Source: Auanema rhodensis
Taxonomy: Eukaryota > Nematoda > Chromadorea > Rhabditida > Rhabditidae
Length of the DNA stretch: 64,000 nt
NCBI GenBank assembly: GCA_964057225.1
Contig: OZ059900.1
Location: 14,709,638-14,773,637 of the forward strand
Direction of reading: 5' to 3'
In this document: one piece after another, positions 24,514-35,486 of the stretch
How the letters are laid out: the number at the start of each line of letters is the position of its first letter
Numbering within the stretch: the first letter of the stretch is position 1
Position numbers and translations under genes: made by a program
Notes under the pieces: model-generated
Database searches by the model: none
Seen by the model: only the letters and a program-made list of their open reading frames with translations
What the model was told of the DNA's origin: nothing

Positions 24514-24880
24514 AATGTTTTTGTTCTGATTCATCGTTATTGAATGTTATGCTATTTTTGTTTTCTTCAAAAAGTCGGATAAAGACGATAATTATTAGAA
24601 AAAAGATTGTTTTAAACTTTCTGCTTTTTCAAAAGTGATTTGAGCTTGTGATTTTTTTTTAAATTTTCAAACATTTCTATTTAATTTAAGTTTTCTATAT
24701 TAATTACGATGAAAAAAATTGAAACGTCAGCGTTAATCAATTGTTCATTGTAACACCAAACTTCAATTAGCTCTTTGCGTAAAGTAGGCCATAAAACAAG
24801 ATATGTTAGAGACAGTGTTTCATTTTTCTACTTTAATTCAAACTCACACTCTTAATGAAAGTTTCTAAGTGCAAATTCAA

Positions 24881-24952
24881 TCCTCGGTAGTATAGTGGTG
24901 AGTATCCGCGTCTGTCACATGCGAGACCCGGGTTCAATTCCCGGCCGGGGAG
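24881..24952 (+). tRNA. tRNA-Asp (GTC), copy P57
   Basis: Consensus sequence, T5 terminator. Confidence 0.95.
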
Positions 24953-25319
24953 AATGTTTTTGTTCTGATTCATCGTTATTGAATGTTATGCTAATTTTGT
25001 TTTCTTCAAAAAGTCGGATAAAAACGATAATTATTAGAAAAAAGATTGTTTTAAACTTTCTGCTTTTTCAAAAGTGATTTGAGCTTGTGATTTTTTTTTA
25101 AATTTTCAAACATTTCTATTTAATTTAACTGTTCTATATTAATTACGATGAAAAAAATTGAAACGTCAGCGTTAATCAATTGTTCATTGTAACACCAAAC
25201 TTCAATTAGCTCTTTGAGTAAAATAGGCCATAAAACAAGATATGTTAGAGACAGTGTTTCATTTTTCTACTTTAATTCAAACTCACACTCTTAATGAAAG
25301 TTTCTAAGTGCAAATTCAA

Positions 25320-25391
25320 TCCTCGGTAGTATAGTGGTGAGTATCCGCGTCTGTCACATGCGAGACCCGGGTTCAATTCCCGGCCGGGGAG
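25320..25391 (+). tRNA. tRNA-Asp (GTC), copy P58
   Basis: Consensus sequence, T5 terminator. Confidence 0.95.
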
Positions 25392-25758
25392 AATGTTTTT
25401 GTTCTGATTCATCGTTATTGAATGTTATGCTATTTTTGTTCTCTTCAAAAAGTCGGATAAAAACGATAATTATTAGAAAAAAGATTGTTTTAAACTTTCT
25501 GCTTTTTCAAAAGTGATTTGAGCTTGTGATTTTTTTTTAAATTTTCAAACATTTCTATTTAATTTAAGTGTTCTATCTTAATTACGATGAAAAAAATTGA
25601 TACGTCAGCGTTTATCAATCGTTAATTGTAACACCAAACTTCAATTAGCTCTTTGAGTAAAGTAGGCCATAAATCAAGATATGTTAGAGACAGTGTTTCA
25701 TTTTTCTACTTTAATTCAAACTCACACTCTTAATGAAAGTTTCTAAGTGCAAATTCAA

Positions 25759-25830
25759 TCCTCGGTAGTATAGTGGTGAGTATCCGCGTCTGTCACATGC
25801 GAGACCCGGGTTCAATTCCCGGCCGGGGAG
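25759..25830 (+). tRNA. tRNA-Asp (GTC), copy P59
   Basis: Consensus sequence, T5 terminator. Confidence 0.95.
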
Positions 25831-26197
25831 AATGTTTTTGTTCTGATTCATCGTTATTGAATGTTATGCTATTTTTGTTTTCTTCAAAAAGTCGGATAAA
25901 AACGATAATTATTAGAAAAAAGATCATTTTAAACTTTCTGCTTTTTCAAAAGTGATTTGAGCTTGTGATTTTTTTTTAAATTTTCAAACATTTCTATTTA
26001 ATTTAAGTGTTCTATCTTAATTACGATGAAAAAAATTGATACGTCAGCGTTTATCAATCGTTAATTGTAACACCAAACTTCAATTAGCTCTTTGAGTAAA
26101 GTAGGCCATAAATCAAGATATGTTAGAGACAGTGTTTCATTTTTCTACTTTAATTCAAACTCACACTCTTAATGAAAGTTTCTAAGTGCAAATTCAA

Positions 26198-26269
26198 TCC
26201 TCGGTAGTATAGCGGTGAGTATCCGCGTCTGTCACATGCGAGACCCGGGTTCAATTCCCGGCCAAGGAG
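26198..26269 (+). tRNA. tRNA-Asp (GTC), copy P60, A-box and CCAAGG variant
   Basis: TATAGCGGTG replaces TATAGTGGTG in the A-box/D-loop, and the 3' acceptor reads CCAAGGA (C5 faces A68; a U4-A69 pair is gained). Confidence 0.75.
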
Positions 26270-26635
26270 AATGTTTTTGTTCTGATTCATCGTTATTGAA
26301 TGTTATGCTATTTTTGTTTTCTTCAAAAAGTCGGATAAAGACGATAATTATTAGAAAAAAGATTGTTTTAAACTTTCTGCTTTTTCAAAAGTGATTTGAG
26401 CTTGTGATTTTTTTTAAATTTTCAAACATTTCTATTTAATTTAAGTGTTCTATCTTAATTACGATGAAAAAAATTGATACGTCAGCGTTTATCAATCGTT
26501 AATTGTAACACCAAACTTCAATTAGCTCTTTGAGTAAAGTAGGCCATAAATCAAGATATGTTAGAGACAGTGTTTCATTTTTCTACTATAATTCAAACTC
26601 ACACTCTTAATGAAAGTTTCTAAGTGCAAATTCAA

Positions 26636-26707
26636 TCCTCGGTAGTATAGTGGTGAGTATCCGCGTCTGTCACATGCGAGACCCGGGTTCAATTCCCGGC
26701 CGGGGAG
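26636..26707 (+). tRNA. tRNA-Asp (GTC), copy P61
   Basis: Consensus sequence, T5 terminator. Confidence 0.95.
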
Positions 26708-27074
26708 AATGTTTTTGTTCTGATTCATCGTTATTGAATGTTATGCTATTTTTGTTTTCTTCAAAAAGTCGGATAAAAACGATAATTATTAGAAAAAAGA
26801 TTATTTTAAACTTTCTGCTTTTTCAAAAGTGATTTGAGCTTGTGATTTTTTTTTAAATTTTCAAACATTTCTATTTAATTTAAGTGTTCTATCTTAATTA
26901 CGATGAAAAAAATTGAAACGTCAGCGTTAATCAATCGTTAATTGTAACACCAAACTTCAATTAGCTCTTTGAGTAAAGTAGGCCATAAATCAAGATATGT
27001 TAGAGACAGTGTTTCATTTTTCTACTTTAATTCAAACTCACACTCTTAATGAAAGTTTCTAAGTGCAAATTCAA

Positions 27075-27146
27075 TCCTCGGTAGTATAGTGGTGAGTATC
27101 CGCGTCTGTCACATGCGAGACCCGGGTTCAATTCCCGGCCGGGGAG
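27075..27146 (+). tRNA. tRNA-Asp (GTC), copy P62
   Basis: Consensus sequence, T5 terminator. Confidence 0.95.
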
Positions 27147-27513
27147 AATGTTTTTGTTCTGATTCATCGTTATTGAATGTTATGCTATTTTTGTTTTCTT
27201 CAAAAAGTCGGATAAAAACGATAATTATTAGAAAAAAGATTGTTTTAAACTTTCTGCTTTTTCAAAAGTGATTTGAGCTTGTGATTTTTTTTTAAATTTT
27301 CAAACATTTCTATTTAATTTAAGTGTTCTATCTTAATTACGATGAAAAAAATTGATACGTCAGCGTTTATCAATCGTTAATTGTAACACCAAAATTCAAT
27401 TAGCTCTTTGAGTAAAGTAGGCCATAAATCAAGATATGTTAGAGACAGTGTTTCATTTTTCTACTTTAATTCAAACTCACACTCTTAATGAAAGTTTCTA
27501 AGTGCAAATTCAA

Positions 27514-27585
27514 TCCTCGGTAGTATAGCGGTGAGTATCCGCGTCTGTCACATGCGAGACCCGGGTTCAATTCCCGGCCAAGGAG
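27514..27585 (+). tRNA. tRNA-Asp (GTC), copy P63, A-box and CCAAGG variant
   Basis: Same two changes as P60, three units away. Confidence 0.75.
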
Positions 27586-27952
27586 AATGTTTTTGTTCTG
27601 ATTCATCGTTATTGAATGTTATGCTATTTTTGTTTTCTTCAAAAAGTCGGATAAAGACGATAATTATTAGAAAAAAGATTGTTTTAAACTTTCTGCTTTT
27701 TCAAAAGTGGTTTGAGCTTGTGATTTTTTTTTAAATTTTCAAACATTTCTATTTAATTTAAGTGTTCTATCTTAATTACGATGAAAAAAATTGATACGTC
27801 AGCGTTTATCAATCGTTAATTGTAACACCAAACTTCAATTAGCTCTTTGAGTAAAGTAGGCCATAAATCAAGATATGTTAGAGACAGTGTTTCATTTTTC
27901 TACTTTAATTCAAATTCACACTCTTAATGAAAGTTTCTAAGTGCAAATTCAA

Positions 27953-28024
27953 TCCTCGGTAGTATAGTGGTGAGTATCCGCGTCTGTCACATGCGAGACC
28001 CGAGTTCAATTCCCGGCCAAGGAG
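27953..28024 (+). tRNA. tRNA-Asp (GTC), copy P64, B-box and CCAAGG variant
   Basis: B box and T stem begin CGAGTTCAATT instead of CGGGTTCAATT, with the 3' acceptor CCAAGGA. Confidence 0.7.
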
Positions 28025-28390
28025 AATGTTTTTGTTCTGATTCATCGTTATTGAATGTTATGCTATTTTTGTTTTTTTCCAAAAGTCGGATAAAAAAGAT
28101 AATTATTAGAAAAAAGATTGTTTTAAACTTTCTGCTTTTTCAAAAGTGGTTTCAGCTTGTGATTTTTTTTTAAATTTTCAAACATTTCTATTTAATTTAA
28201 GTGTTCTATCTTAATTACGATGAAAAAATTGATACGTCAGCGTTTATCAATCGTTAATTGTAACACCAAACTTCAATTAGCTCTTTGAGTAAAGTAGGCC
28301 ATAAATCAAGATATGTTAGAGACAGTGTTTCATTTTTCTACTTTAATTCAAACTCACACTCTTAATGAAAGTTTCTAAGTGCAAATTCAA

Positions 28391-28462
28391 TCCTCGGTAG
28401 TATAGTGGTGAGTATCCGCGTCTGTCACATGCGAGACCCGGGTTCAATTCCCGGCCGGGGAG
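28391..28462 (+). tRNA. tRNA-Asp (GTC), copy P65
   Basis: Consensus sequence; followed by a long (444-bp) step, the last of the array. Confidence 0.95.
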
Positions 28463-28834
28463 AATGTTTTTGTTCTGATTCATCGTTATTGAATGTTATG
28501 CTATTTTTGTTTTCTTCCAAAAGTCGGATAAAAAAGATAATTATTAGAAAAAAGGTTGTTTTATTTTAAACTTTCTGTTTTTTCAAAAGTGATTTGAGCT
28601 TGTGTTTTTTTTCTAAATTGTTAAACATTTCCATTTAATTTAAGTGTTCTATCTTAATTACGATGAAAAAAATTGATACGTCAGCGTTTATCAATCGTTA
28701 ATTGTAACACCAAACTTCAATTAGCTCTTTGAGTAAAGTAGGCCATAAATCAATATATGTTAGAGACAGTGTTTCATTTTTCTACTTTAATTCAAACTCA
28801 CACTCTTAATGAAAGTTTCTAAGTGCAAATTCAA

Positions 28835-28906
28835 TCCTCGGTAGTATAGTGGTGAGTATCCGCGTCTGTCACATGCGAGACCCGGGTTCAATTCCCGGCC
28901 GGGGAG
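28835..28906 (+). tRNA. tRNA-Asp (GTC), copy P66
   Basis: Consensus sequence, T5 terminator. Confidence 0.95.
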
Positions 28907-29273
28907 AATGTTTTTGTTCTGATTCATCGTTATTGAATGTTATGCTATTTTTGTTTTCTTCAAAAAGTCGGATAAAAACGATAATTATTAGAAAAAAGAT
29001 TGTTTTAAACTTTCTGCTTTTTCAAAAGTGATTTGAGCTTGTGATTTTTTTCTAAATTTTCAAACATTTCTATTTAATTTAAGTGTTCTATCCTAATTAC
29101 GATGAAAAAAATTGATACGTCAGCGTTTATCAATCGTTAATTGTAACACCAAACTTCAATTAGCTCTTTGAGTGAAGTAGGCCATAAGTCAAGATATGTT
29201 AGAGACAGTGTTTCATTTTTCTACTTTAATTCAAACTCACACTCTTAATGAAAGTTTCTAAGTGCAAATTCAA

Positions 29274-29345
29274 TCCTCGGTAGTATAGTGGTGAGTATCC
29301 GCGTCTGTCACATGCGAGACCCGGGTTCAATTCCCGGCCAAGGAG
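29274..29345 (+). tRNA. tRNA-Asp (GTC), copy P67, CCAAGG
   Basis: 3' acceptor CCAAGGA leaves C5 facing A68; rest consensus. Confidence 0.82.
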
Positions 29346-29712
29346 AATGTTTTTGTTCTGATTCATCGTTATTGAATGTTATGCTATTTTTGTTTTTTTC
29401 CAAAAGTCGGATAAAAAAGATAATTATTAGAAAAAAGATTGTTTTAAACTTTCTGCTTTTTCAAAAGTGGTTTCAGCTTGTGATTTTTTTTTAAATTTTC
29501 AAACATTTCTATTTAATTTAAGTGTTCTATCTTAATTACGATGAAAAAAATTGATACGTCAGCGTTTATCAATCGTTAATTGTAACACCAAACTTCAATT
29601 AGCTCTTTGAGTAAAGTAGGCCATAAATCAAGATATGTTAGAGACAGTGTTTCATTTTTCTACTTTAATTCAAACTCACACTCTTAATGAAAGTTTCTAA
29701 GTGCAAATTCAA

Positions 29713-29784
29713 TCCTCGGTAGTATAGTGGTGAGTATCCGCGTCTGTCACATGCGAGACCCGGGTTCAATTCCCGGCCGGGGAG
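29713..29784 (+). tRNA. tRNA-Asp (GTC), copy P68
   Basis: Consensus sequence, T5 terminator. Confidence 0.95.
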
Positions 29785-30151
29785 AATGTTTTTGTTCTGA
29801 TTCATCGTTATTGGATGTTATGCTATTTTTGTTTTGTTCAAAAAGTCGGATAAAAACGATAATTATTAGAAAAAAGATTGTTTTAAACTTTCTGCTTTTT
29901 CAAAAGTGATTTGAGCTTGTGATTTTTTTTTAAATTTTCAAACATTTCTATTTAATTTAAGTGTTCTATCTTAATTACGATGAACAAAATTGATACGTCA
30001 GCGTTAATCAATCGTTAATTGTAACACCGAACTTCAATTAGCTCTTTGAGTAAAGTAGGCCATAAGTCAAGATATGTTAGAGACAGTGTTTCATTTTTCT
30101 ACTTTAATTCAAACTCACACTCTTAATGAAAGTTTCTAAGTGCAAATTCAA

Positions 30152-30223
30152 TCCTCGGTAGTATAGTGGTGAGTATCCGCGTCTGTCACATGCGAGACCC
30201 GGGTTCAATTCCCGGCCGGGGAG
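30152..30223 (+). tRNA. tRNA-Asp (GTC), copy P69
   Basis: Consensus sequence, T5 terminator. Confidence 0.95.
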
Positions 30224-30590
30224 AATGTTTTTGTTCTGATTCATCGTTATTGAATGTTATGCTATTTTTGTTTTCTTCAAAAAGTCGGATAAAAACGATA
30301 ATTATTAGAAAAAAGATTGTTTTAAATTTTCTGCTTTTTCAAAAGTGATTTGAGCTTGTGATTTTTTTCTAAATTTTCAAACATTTCTATTTAATTTAAG
30401 TGTTCTATCCTAATTACGATGAAAAAAATTGATACGTCAGCGTTTATCAATCGTTAATTGTAACACCAAACTTCAATTAGCTCTTTGAGTAAAGTAGGCC
30501 ATAAGTCAAGATATGTTAGAGACAGTGTTTCATTTTTCTACTTTAATTCAAACTCACACTCTTAATGAAAGTTTCTAAGTGCAAATTCAA

Positions 30591-30662
30591 TCCTCGGTAG
30601 TATAGTGGTGAGTATCCGCGTCTGTCACATGCGAGACCCGGGTTCAATTCCCGGCCGGGGAG
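30591..30662 (+). tRNA. tRNA-Asp (GTC), copy P70
   Basis: Consensus sequence, T5 terminator. Confidence 0.95.
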
Positions 30663-31028
30663 AATGTTTTTGTTCTGATTCATCGTTATTGAATGTTATG
30701 CTATTTTTGTTTTGTTCAAAAAGTCGGATAAAAACGATAATTATTAGAAAAAAGATTGTTTTAAACTTTCTGCTTTTTCAAAAGTGATTTGAGCTTGTGA
30801 TTTTTCTTAAATTTTCAAACATTTCTATTTAATTTAAGTGTTCTATCTTATTTACGATGAAAAAAATTGATACGTCAGCGTTTATCAATCGTTAATTGTA
30901 ACACCAAACTTCAATTAGCTCTTTGAGTAAAGTAGGCCATAAATCAAGATATGTTAGAGACAGTGTTTCATTTTTCTACTTTAATTCAAACTCACACTCT
31001 TAATGAAAGTTTCTAAGTGCAAATTCAA

Positions 31029-31100
31029 TCCTCGGTAGTATAGTGGTGAGTATCCGCGTCTGTCACATGCGAGACCCGGGTTCAATTCCCGGCCGGAGAG
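31029..31100 (+). tRNA. tRNA-Asp (GTC), copy P71, GGAGAG
   Basis: Acceptor change GGAGAG sets C3 opposite A70; recurs in P73 and P77. Confidence 0.8.
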
Positions 31101-31466
31101 AATGTTTTTGTTCTGATTCATCGTTATTGAATGTTATGCTATTTTTGTTTTCTTCAAAAAGTCGGATAAAAACGATAATTATTAGAAAAAAGATTGTTTT
31201 AAACTTTCTGCTTTTTCAAAAGTGATTTGAGCTTGTGATTTTTTTTAAATTTTCAAACATTTCTATTTAATTTAAGTGTTCTATCTTAATTACGATGAAA
31301 AAAATAGATACGTCAGCGTTTATCAATCGTTAATTGTAACACCAAACTTCAATTAGCTCTTTGAGTAAAGTAGGCCATAAGTCAAGATATGTTAGAGACA
31401 GTGTTTCATTTTTCTACTTTAATTCAAACTCACACTCTTAATGAAAGTTTCTAAGTGCAAATTCAA

Positions 31467-31538
31467 TCCTCGGTAGTATAGTGGTGAGTATCCGCGTCTG
31501 TCACATGCGAGACCCGGGTTCAATTCCCGGCCGGGGAG
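31467..31538 (+). tRNA. tRNA-Asp (GTC), copy P72
   Basis: Consensus sequence; 3' flank has TTACGCTATT, shared with P76. Confidence 0.95.
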
Positions 31539-31904
31539 AATGTTTTTGTTCTGATTCATCGTTATTGAATGTTACGCTATTTTTGTTTTGTTCAAAAAGT
31601 CGGATAAAAACGATAATTATTAGAAAAAAGATTGTTTTAAACTTTCTGCTTTTTCAAAAGTGATTTGAGCTTGTGATTTTTTTTAAATTTTCAAACATTT
31701 CTATTCAATTTAAGTGTTCTATCTTAATAACGATGAAAAAAATTGATACGTCAGCGTTTATCAATCGTTAATTGTAACACCAAACTTCAATTAGCTCTTT
31801 GAGTAAAGTAGGCCATAAATCAAGATATGTTAGAGACAGTGTTTCATTTTTCTACTTTAATTCAAACTCACACTCTTAATGAAAGTTTCTAAGTGCAAAT
31901 TCAA

Positions 31905-31976
31905 TCCTCGGTAGTATAGTGGTGAGTATCCGCGTCTGTCACATGCGAGACCCGGGTTCAATTCCCGGCCGGAGAG
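31905..31976 (+). tRNA. tRNA-Asp (GTC), copy P73, GGAGAG
   Basis: C3 faces A70. Confidence 0.8.
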
Positions 31977-32343
31977 AATGTTTTTGTTCTGATTCATCGT
32001 TATTGAATGTTATGCTATTTTTGTTTTCTTCAAAAAGTCGGATAAAAACGATAATTATTAGAAAAAAGATTGTTTTAAACTTTCTGCTTTTTCAAAAGTG
32101 ATTTGAGCTTGTGATTTTTTTTTAAATTTTCAAACATTTCTATTTAATTTAAGTGTTCTATCTTAATTACGATGAAAAAAATTGATACGTCAGCGTTAAT
32201 CAATCGTTAATTGTAACACCAAACTTCAATTAGCTCTTTGAGTAAAGTAGGCCATAAATCAAGATATGTTAGAGACAGTGTTTCATTTTTCTACTTTATT
32301 TCAAACTCACACTCTTAATGAAAGTTTCTAAGTGCAAATTCAA

Positions 32344-32415
32344 TCCTCGGTAGTATAGTGGTGAGTATCCGCGTCTGTCACATGCGAGACCCGGGTTCAA
32401 TTCCCGGCCGGGGAG
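32344..32415 (+). tRNA. tRNA-Asp (GTC), copy P74
   Basis: Consensus sequence, T5 terminator. Confidence 0.95.
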
Positions 32416-32781
32416 AATGTTTTTGTTCTGATTCATCGTTATTGAATGTTATGCTATTTTTGTTTTCTTCAAAAAGTCGGATAAAAACGATAATTATTAG
32501 AAAAAAGATTGTTTTAAACTTTCTGCTTTTTCAAAAGTGATTTGAGCTTGTGATTTTTTTTAAATTTTCAAACATTTCTATTTAATTTAAGTGTTCTATC
32601 TTAATTACGATGAAAAAAATTGATACGTCAGCGTTTATCAATCGTTAATTGTAACACCAAACTTCAATTAGCTCTTTGAGTAAAGTAGGCCATAAATCAA
32701 GATATGTTAGAGACAGTGTTTCATTTTTCTACTTTAATTCAAACTCACACTCTTAATGAAAGTTTCTAAGTGCAAATTCAA

Positions 32782-32853
32782 TCCTCGGTAGTATAGTGGT
32801 GAGTATCCGCGTCTGTCACATGCGAGACCCGGGTTCAATTCCCGGCCGGGGAG
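32782..32853 (+). tRNA. tRNA-Asp (GTC), copy P75
   Basis: Consensus sequence; the following spacer is shortened, so the next copy is only 384 bp on. Confidence 0.95.
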
Positions 32854-33165
32854 AATGTTTTTGTTCTGATTCATCGTTATTGAATGTTATGCTATTTTTG
32901 TTTTCTTCAAAAAGTCGGATAAAAACGATAATTATTAGAAAAAAGATTGTTTTAAACATTTCTATTTAATTTAAGTGTTCTATCTTAATTACGATGAAAA
33001 AAATTGATACGTCAGCGTTTATCAATCGTTAATTGTAACACCAAACTTCAATTAGCTCTTTGAGTAAAGTAGGCCATAAGTCAAGATATGTTAGAGACAG
33101 TGTTTCATTTTTCTACTTTAATTCAAACTCACACTCTTAATGAAAGTTTCTAAGTGCAAATTCAA

Positions 33166-33237
33166 TCCTCGGTAGTATAGTGGTGAGTATCCGCGTCTGT
33201 CACATGCGAGACCCGGGTTCAATTCCCGGCCGGGGAG
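33166..33237 (+). tRNA. tRNA-Asp (GTC), copy P76
   Basis: Consensus sequence; 3' flank TTACGCTATT as in P72. Confidence 0.95.
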
Positions 33238-33603
33238 AATGTTTTTGTTCTGATTCATCGTTATTGAATGTTACGCTATTTTTGTTTTGTTCAAAAAGTC
33301 GGATAAAAACGATAATTATTAGAAAAAAGATTGTTTTAAACTTTCTGCTTTTTCAAAAGTGATTTGAGCTTGTGATTTTTTTTAAATTTTCAAACATTTC
33401 TATTTAATTTAAGTGTTCTATCTTAATAACGATGAAAAAAATTGATACGTCAGCGTTTATCAATCGTTAATTGTAACACCAAACTTCAATTAGCTCTTTG
33501 AGTAAAGTAGGCCATAAATCAAGATATGTTAGAGACAGTGTTTCATTTTTCTACTTTAATTCAAACTCACACTCTTAATGAAAGTTTCTAAGTGCAAATT
33601 CAA

Positions 33604-33675
33604 TCCTCGGTAGTATAGTGGTGAGTATCCGCGTCTGTCACATGCGAGACCCGGGTTCAATTCCCGGCCGGAGAG
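33604..33675 (+). tRNA. tRNA-Asp (GTC), copy P77, GGAGAG
   Basis: C3 faces A70; a P76-P77 pair repeats the P72-P73 pair. Confidence 0.8.
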
Positions 33676-34042
33676 AATGTTTTTGTTCTGATTCATCGTT
33701 ATTGAATGTTATGCTATTTTGGTTTTCTTCAAAAAGTCGGATAAAAACGATAATTATTAGAAAAAAGATTGTTTTAAACTTTCTGCTTTTTCAAAAGTGA
33801 TTTGAGCTTGTGATTTTTTTTTAAATTTTCAAACATTTCTATTTAATTTAAGTGTTCTATCTCAATTACGATGAAAAAAATTGATACGTCAGCGTTTATC
33901 AATCGTTAATTGTAACACCAAACTTCAATTAGCTCTTTGAGTAAAGTAGGCCATAAATCAAGATATGTTAGAGACAGTGTTTCATTTTTCTACTTTAATT
34001 CAAACTCACACTCTTAATGAAAGTTTCTAAGTGCAAATTCAA

Positions 34043-34114
34043 TCCTCGGTAGTATAGTGGTGAGTATCCGCGTCTGTCACATGCGAGACCCGGGTTCAAT
34101 TCCAGGCCGGGGAG
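34043..34114 (+). tRNA. tRNA-Asp (GTC), copy P78, T-stem mismatch
   Basis: T stem reads CCAGG, so G51 faces A63. Confidence 0.8.
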
Positions 34115-34481
34115 AATGTTTTTGTTCTGATTCATCGTTATTGAATGTTATGCTATTTTTGTTTTCTTCAAAAAGTCGGATAAAAACGATAATTATTAGA
34201 AAAAAGATTGTTTTAAACTTTCTGCTTTTTCAAAAGTGGTTTGAGCTTGTGATTTTTTTTTAAATTTTCAAACATTTCTATTTAATTTAAGTGTTCTATC
34301 TTAATTACGATGAAAAAAATTGATACGTCAGCGTTTATCAATCGTTAATTGTAACACCAAACTTCAATTAGCTCTTTGAGTAAAGTAGGCCATAAATCAA
34401 GATATGTTAGAGACAGTGTTTCATTTTTCTACTTTAATTCAAACTCACACTCTTAATGTAAGTTTCTAAGTGCAAATTCAA

Positions 34482-34553
34482 TCCTCGGTAGTATAGTGGT
34501 GAGTATCCGCGTCTGTCACATGCGAGACCCGGGTTCAATTCCCGGCCGGGGAG
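34482..34553 (+). tRNA. tRNA-Asp (GTC), copy P79
   Basis: Consensus sequence; last tRNA before the strand switch. Confidence 0.95.
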
Positions 34554-34860
34554 AATGTTTTTGTTCTGATTCATCGTTATTGAATGTTATGCTATTTTTG
34601 TTTTTTTCCAAAAGTCGGATAAAAAAGATAATTATTAGAAAAAAGGTTGTTTTAAACTTTCTGTTTTTTCAAAAGTGATTTGAGCTTGTGTTTTTTTTCT
34701 AAATTTTTAAACATTTCCATTTAATTTAAATGTTCTATCTCAATTACGATGAAAAAAAAACGGAACGTCAGCGTTAATCAATTGTTCATTTTAACACCAA
34801 ACTTCAATTAGCTCTTTGAGTAAAGTAGGCCATAAATCAATATATGTTAGAGACAGTGTT

Positions 34861-34886
34861 GTCGCGATAAGCGAGTAGGTTTTGTT
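34861..34886 (+). repeat. Fold-back inverted repeat, left arm
   Basis: 26 bp beginning GTCGCGATAAGCGAGTAGG, repeated as its exact reverse complement at 35874-35899. The symmetry continues outward into the array on both sides. Confidence 0.93.
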
Positions 34887-34891
34887 TTTGT

Positions 34892-34900
<9 letters not shown>

Positions 34901-34940
<40 letters not shown>
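34901..34940 (+). repeat. (CT)20 microsatellite
   Basis: Uninterrupted CT dinucleotides, followed by degenerate ATCTCT repeats to about 34962. In some animal LTRs such GA/CT tracts act as promoter elements; that role is not shown here. Confidence 0.95.
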
Positions 34941-34946
<6 letters not shown>

Positions 34947-35201
34947 ATCTCTCTTTATCTCCTTCCTTTGTAACTAGATCAAAACACATATGCATAACAT
35001 ATGTGTTAACATGTGGCATAAGTAACAGTTTATTTCAGACGACCGCCCAACAACGGAGGACAGTCTTACATTTTCTACGTTCGCAGTCAGTGATTTTATT
35101 CCGTGCTTGTCTTGTTAATTCATCAATAAACCCTTTTCTACATATTTACTTTGTGTTTTACTTCCAACCATACTATACACTTGTGGTATAACGCCACAAA
35201 T

Positions 35202-35213
35202 TGGTGCATCGGC
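35202..35213 (+). other. Primer binding site, tRNA-Gly
   Basis: TGGTGCATCGGC is complementary to the 3' end of a eukaryotic tRNA-Gly plus CCA (GCCGATGCA-CCA). It lies just downstream of the LTR, where minus-strand priming is expected. Confidence 0.7.
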
Positions 35214-35486
35214 TAGTTTAGATCTTAGCCGCTTTAAGTCCCGCGTGGCAGGTGAGATACAACTCGAACCAAGCGTGTTTGAGCAAAAAACATACTTAAT
35301 AAAAATCGTGGCGATCATAAGTCCACGTCAAGTCACACCAAACAGACTTGAACAATAAGCAAACTCTGAAATTAGAAACAGAGGTTTCAATTTCCTTACG
35401 TTCACATATACTGTGATCACCAAACAAACAAAGAAAAAAGAAAACAAAAAAGGAATATAAGCATTATTCCTACATCTACAACAAAA

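Larger units (their letters stand above)
20932..24880 (+). repeat. Higher-order repeat: three trimers of about 1316 bp
   Basis: One consensus tRNA unit followed by two units with the TCGTCGG acceptor variant recurs three times (starts 20932, 22249 and 23564). In the first two trimers the third unit also carries the GGATCAATT B-box variant; in the last it carries CCAAGG instead. Confidence 0.8.
1..34860 (+). repeat. Tandem tRNA-Asp satellite array, plus arm (79 genes)
   Basis: About 79 head-to-tail units of 438-439 bp; nine steps are 444 bp because of an extra TTTTATTT stretch, and one is 384 bp. Each unit holds one tRNA-Asp gene, then a T4/T5 terminator, then a spacer of about 366 bp in which I see no other gene. 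The spacer holds a T-rich tract, a motif ACGTCAGCGTT, and a nearly invariant 5' flank of about 80 bp beginning GTTAGAGACAGTGTT. Two spacer haplotypes and mosaics of them alternate (TTGATACGTCAGCGTTTATC versus ATGGAACGTCAGCGTTAATC). The window opens inside a unit, so the array continues to the left. The last unit is cut at 34860, before its tRNA. Confidence 0.97.
34857..35198 (+). repeat. 5' LTR of the truncated element (inferred ends)
   Basis: Begins TGTTGTCGCG and is taken to end CCACA three bases before the primer site. It carries a (CT)20 tract, an AATAAA polyadenylation signal at 35125-35130, and no coding potential I believe in. The left end is ambiguous by a few bases, because TGTT is also array sequence and there is no second LTR to compare with. 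Confidence 0.55.

Noticed and set aside
1..34860. CRISPR-like array of regularly spaced repeats
   Set aside because: Repeats are tRNA genes with eukaryotic Pol III signals, and the spacers are themselves near-identical.
34901..35318. Short frames on both strands in the LTR of the truncated element
   Set aside because: They overlap the CT microsatellite, polyadenylation signal and primer site, and have no domain or coding character.
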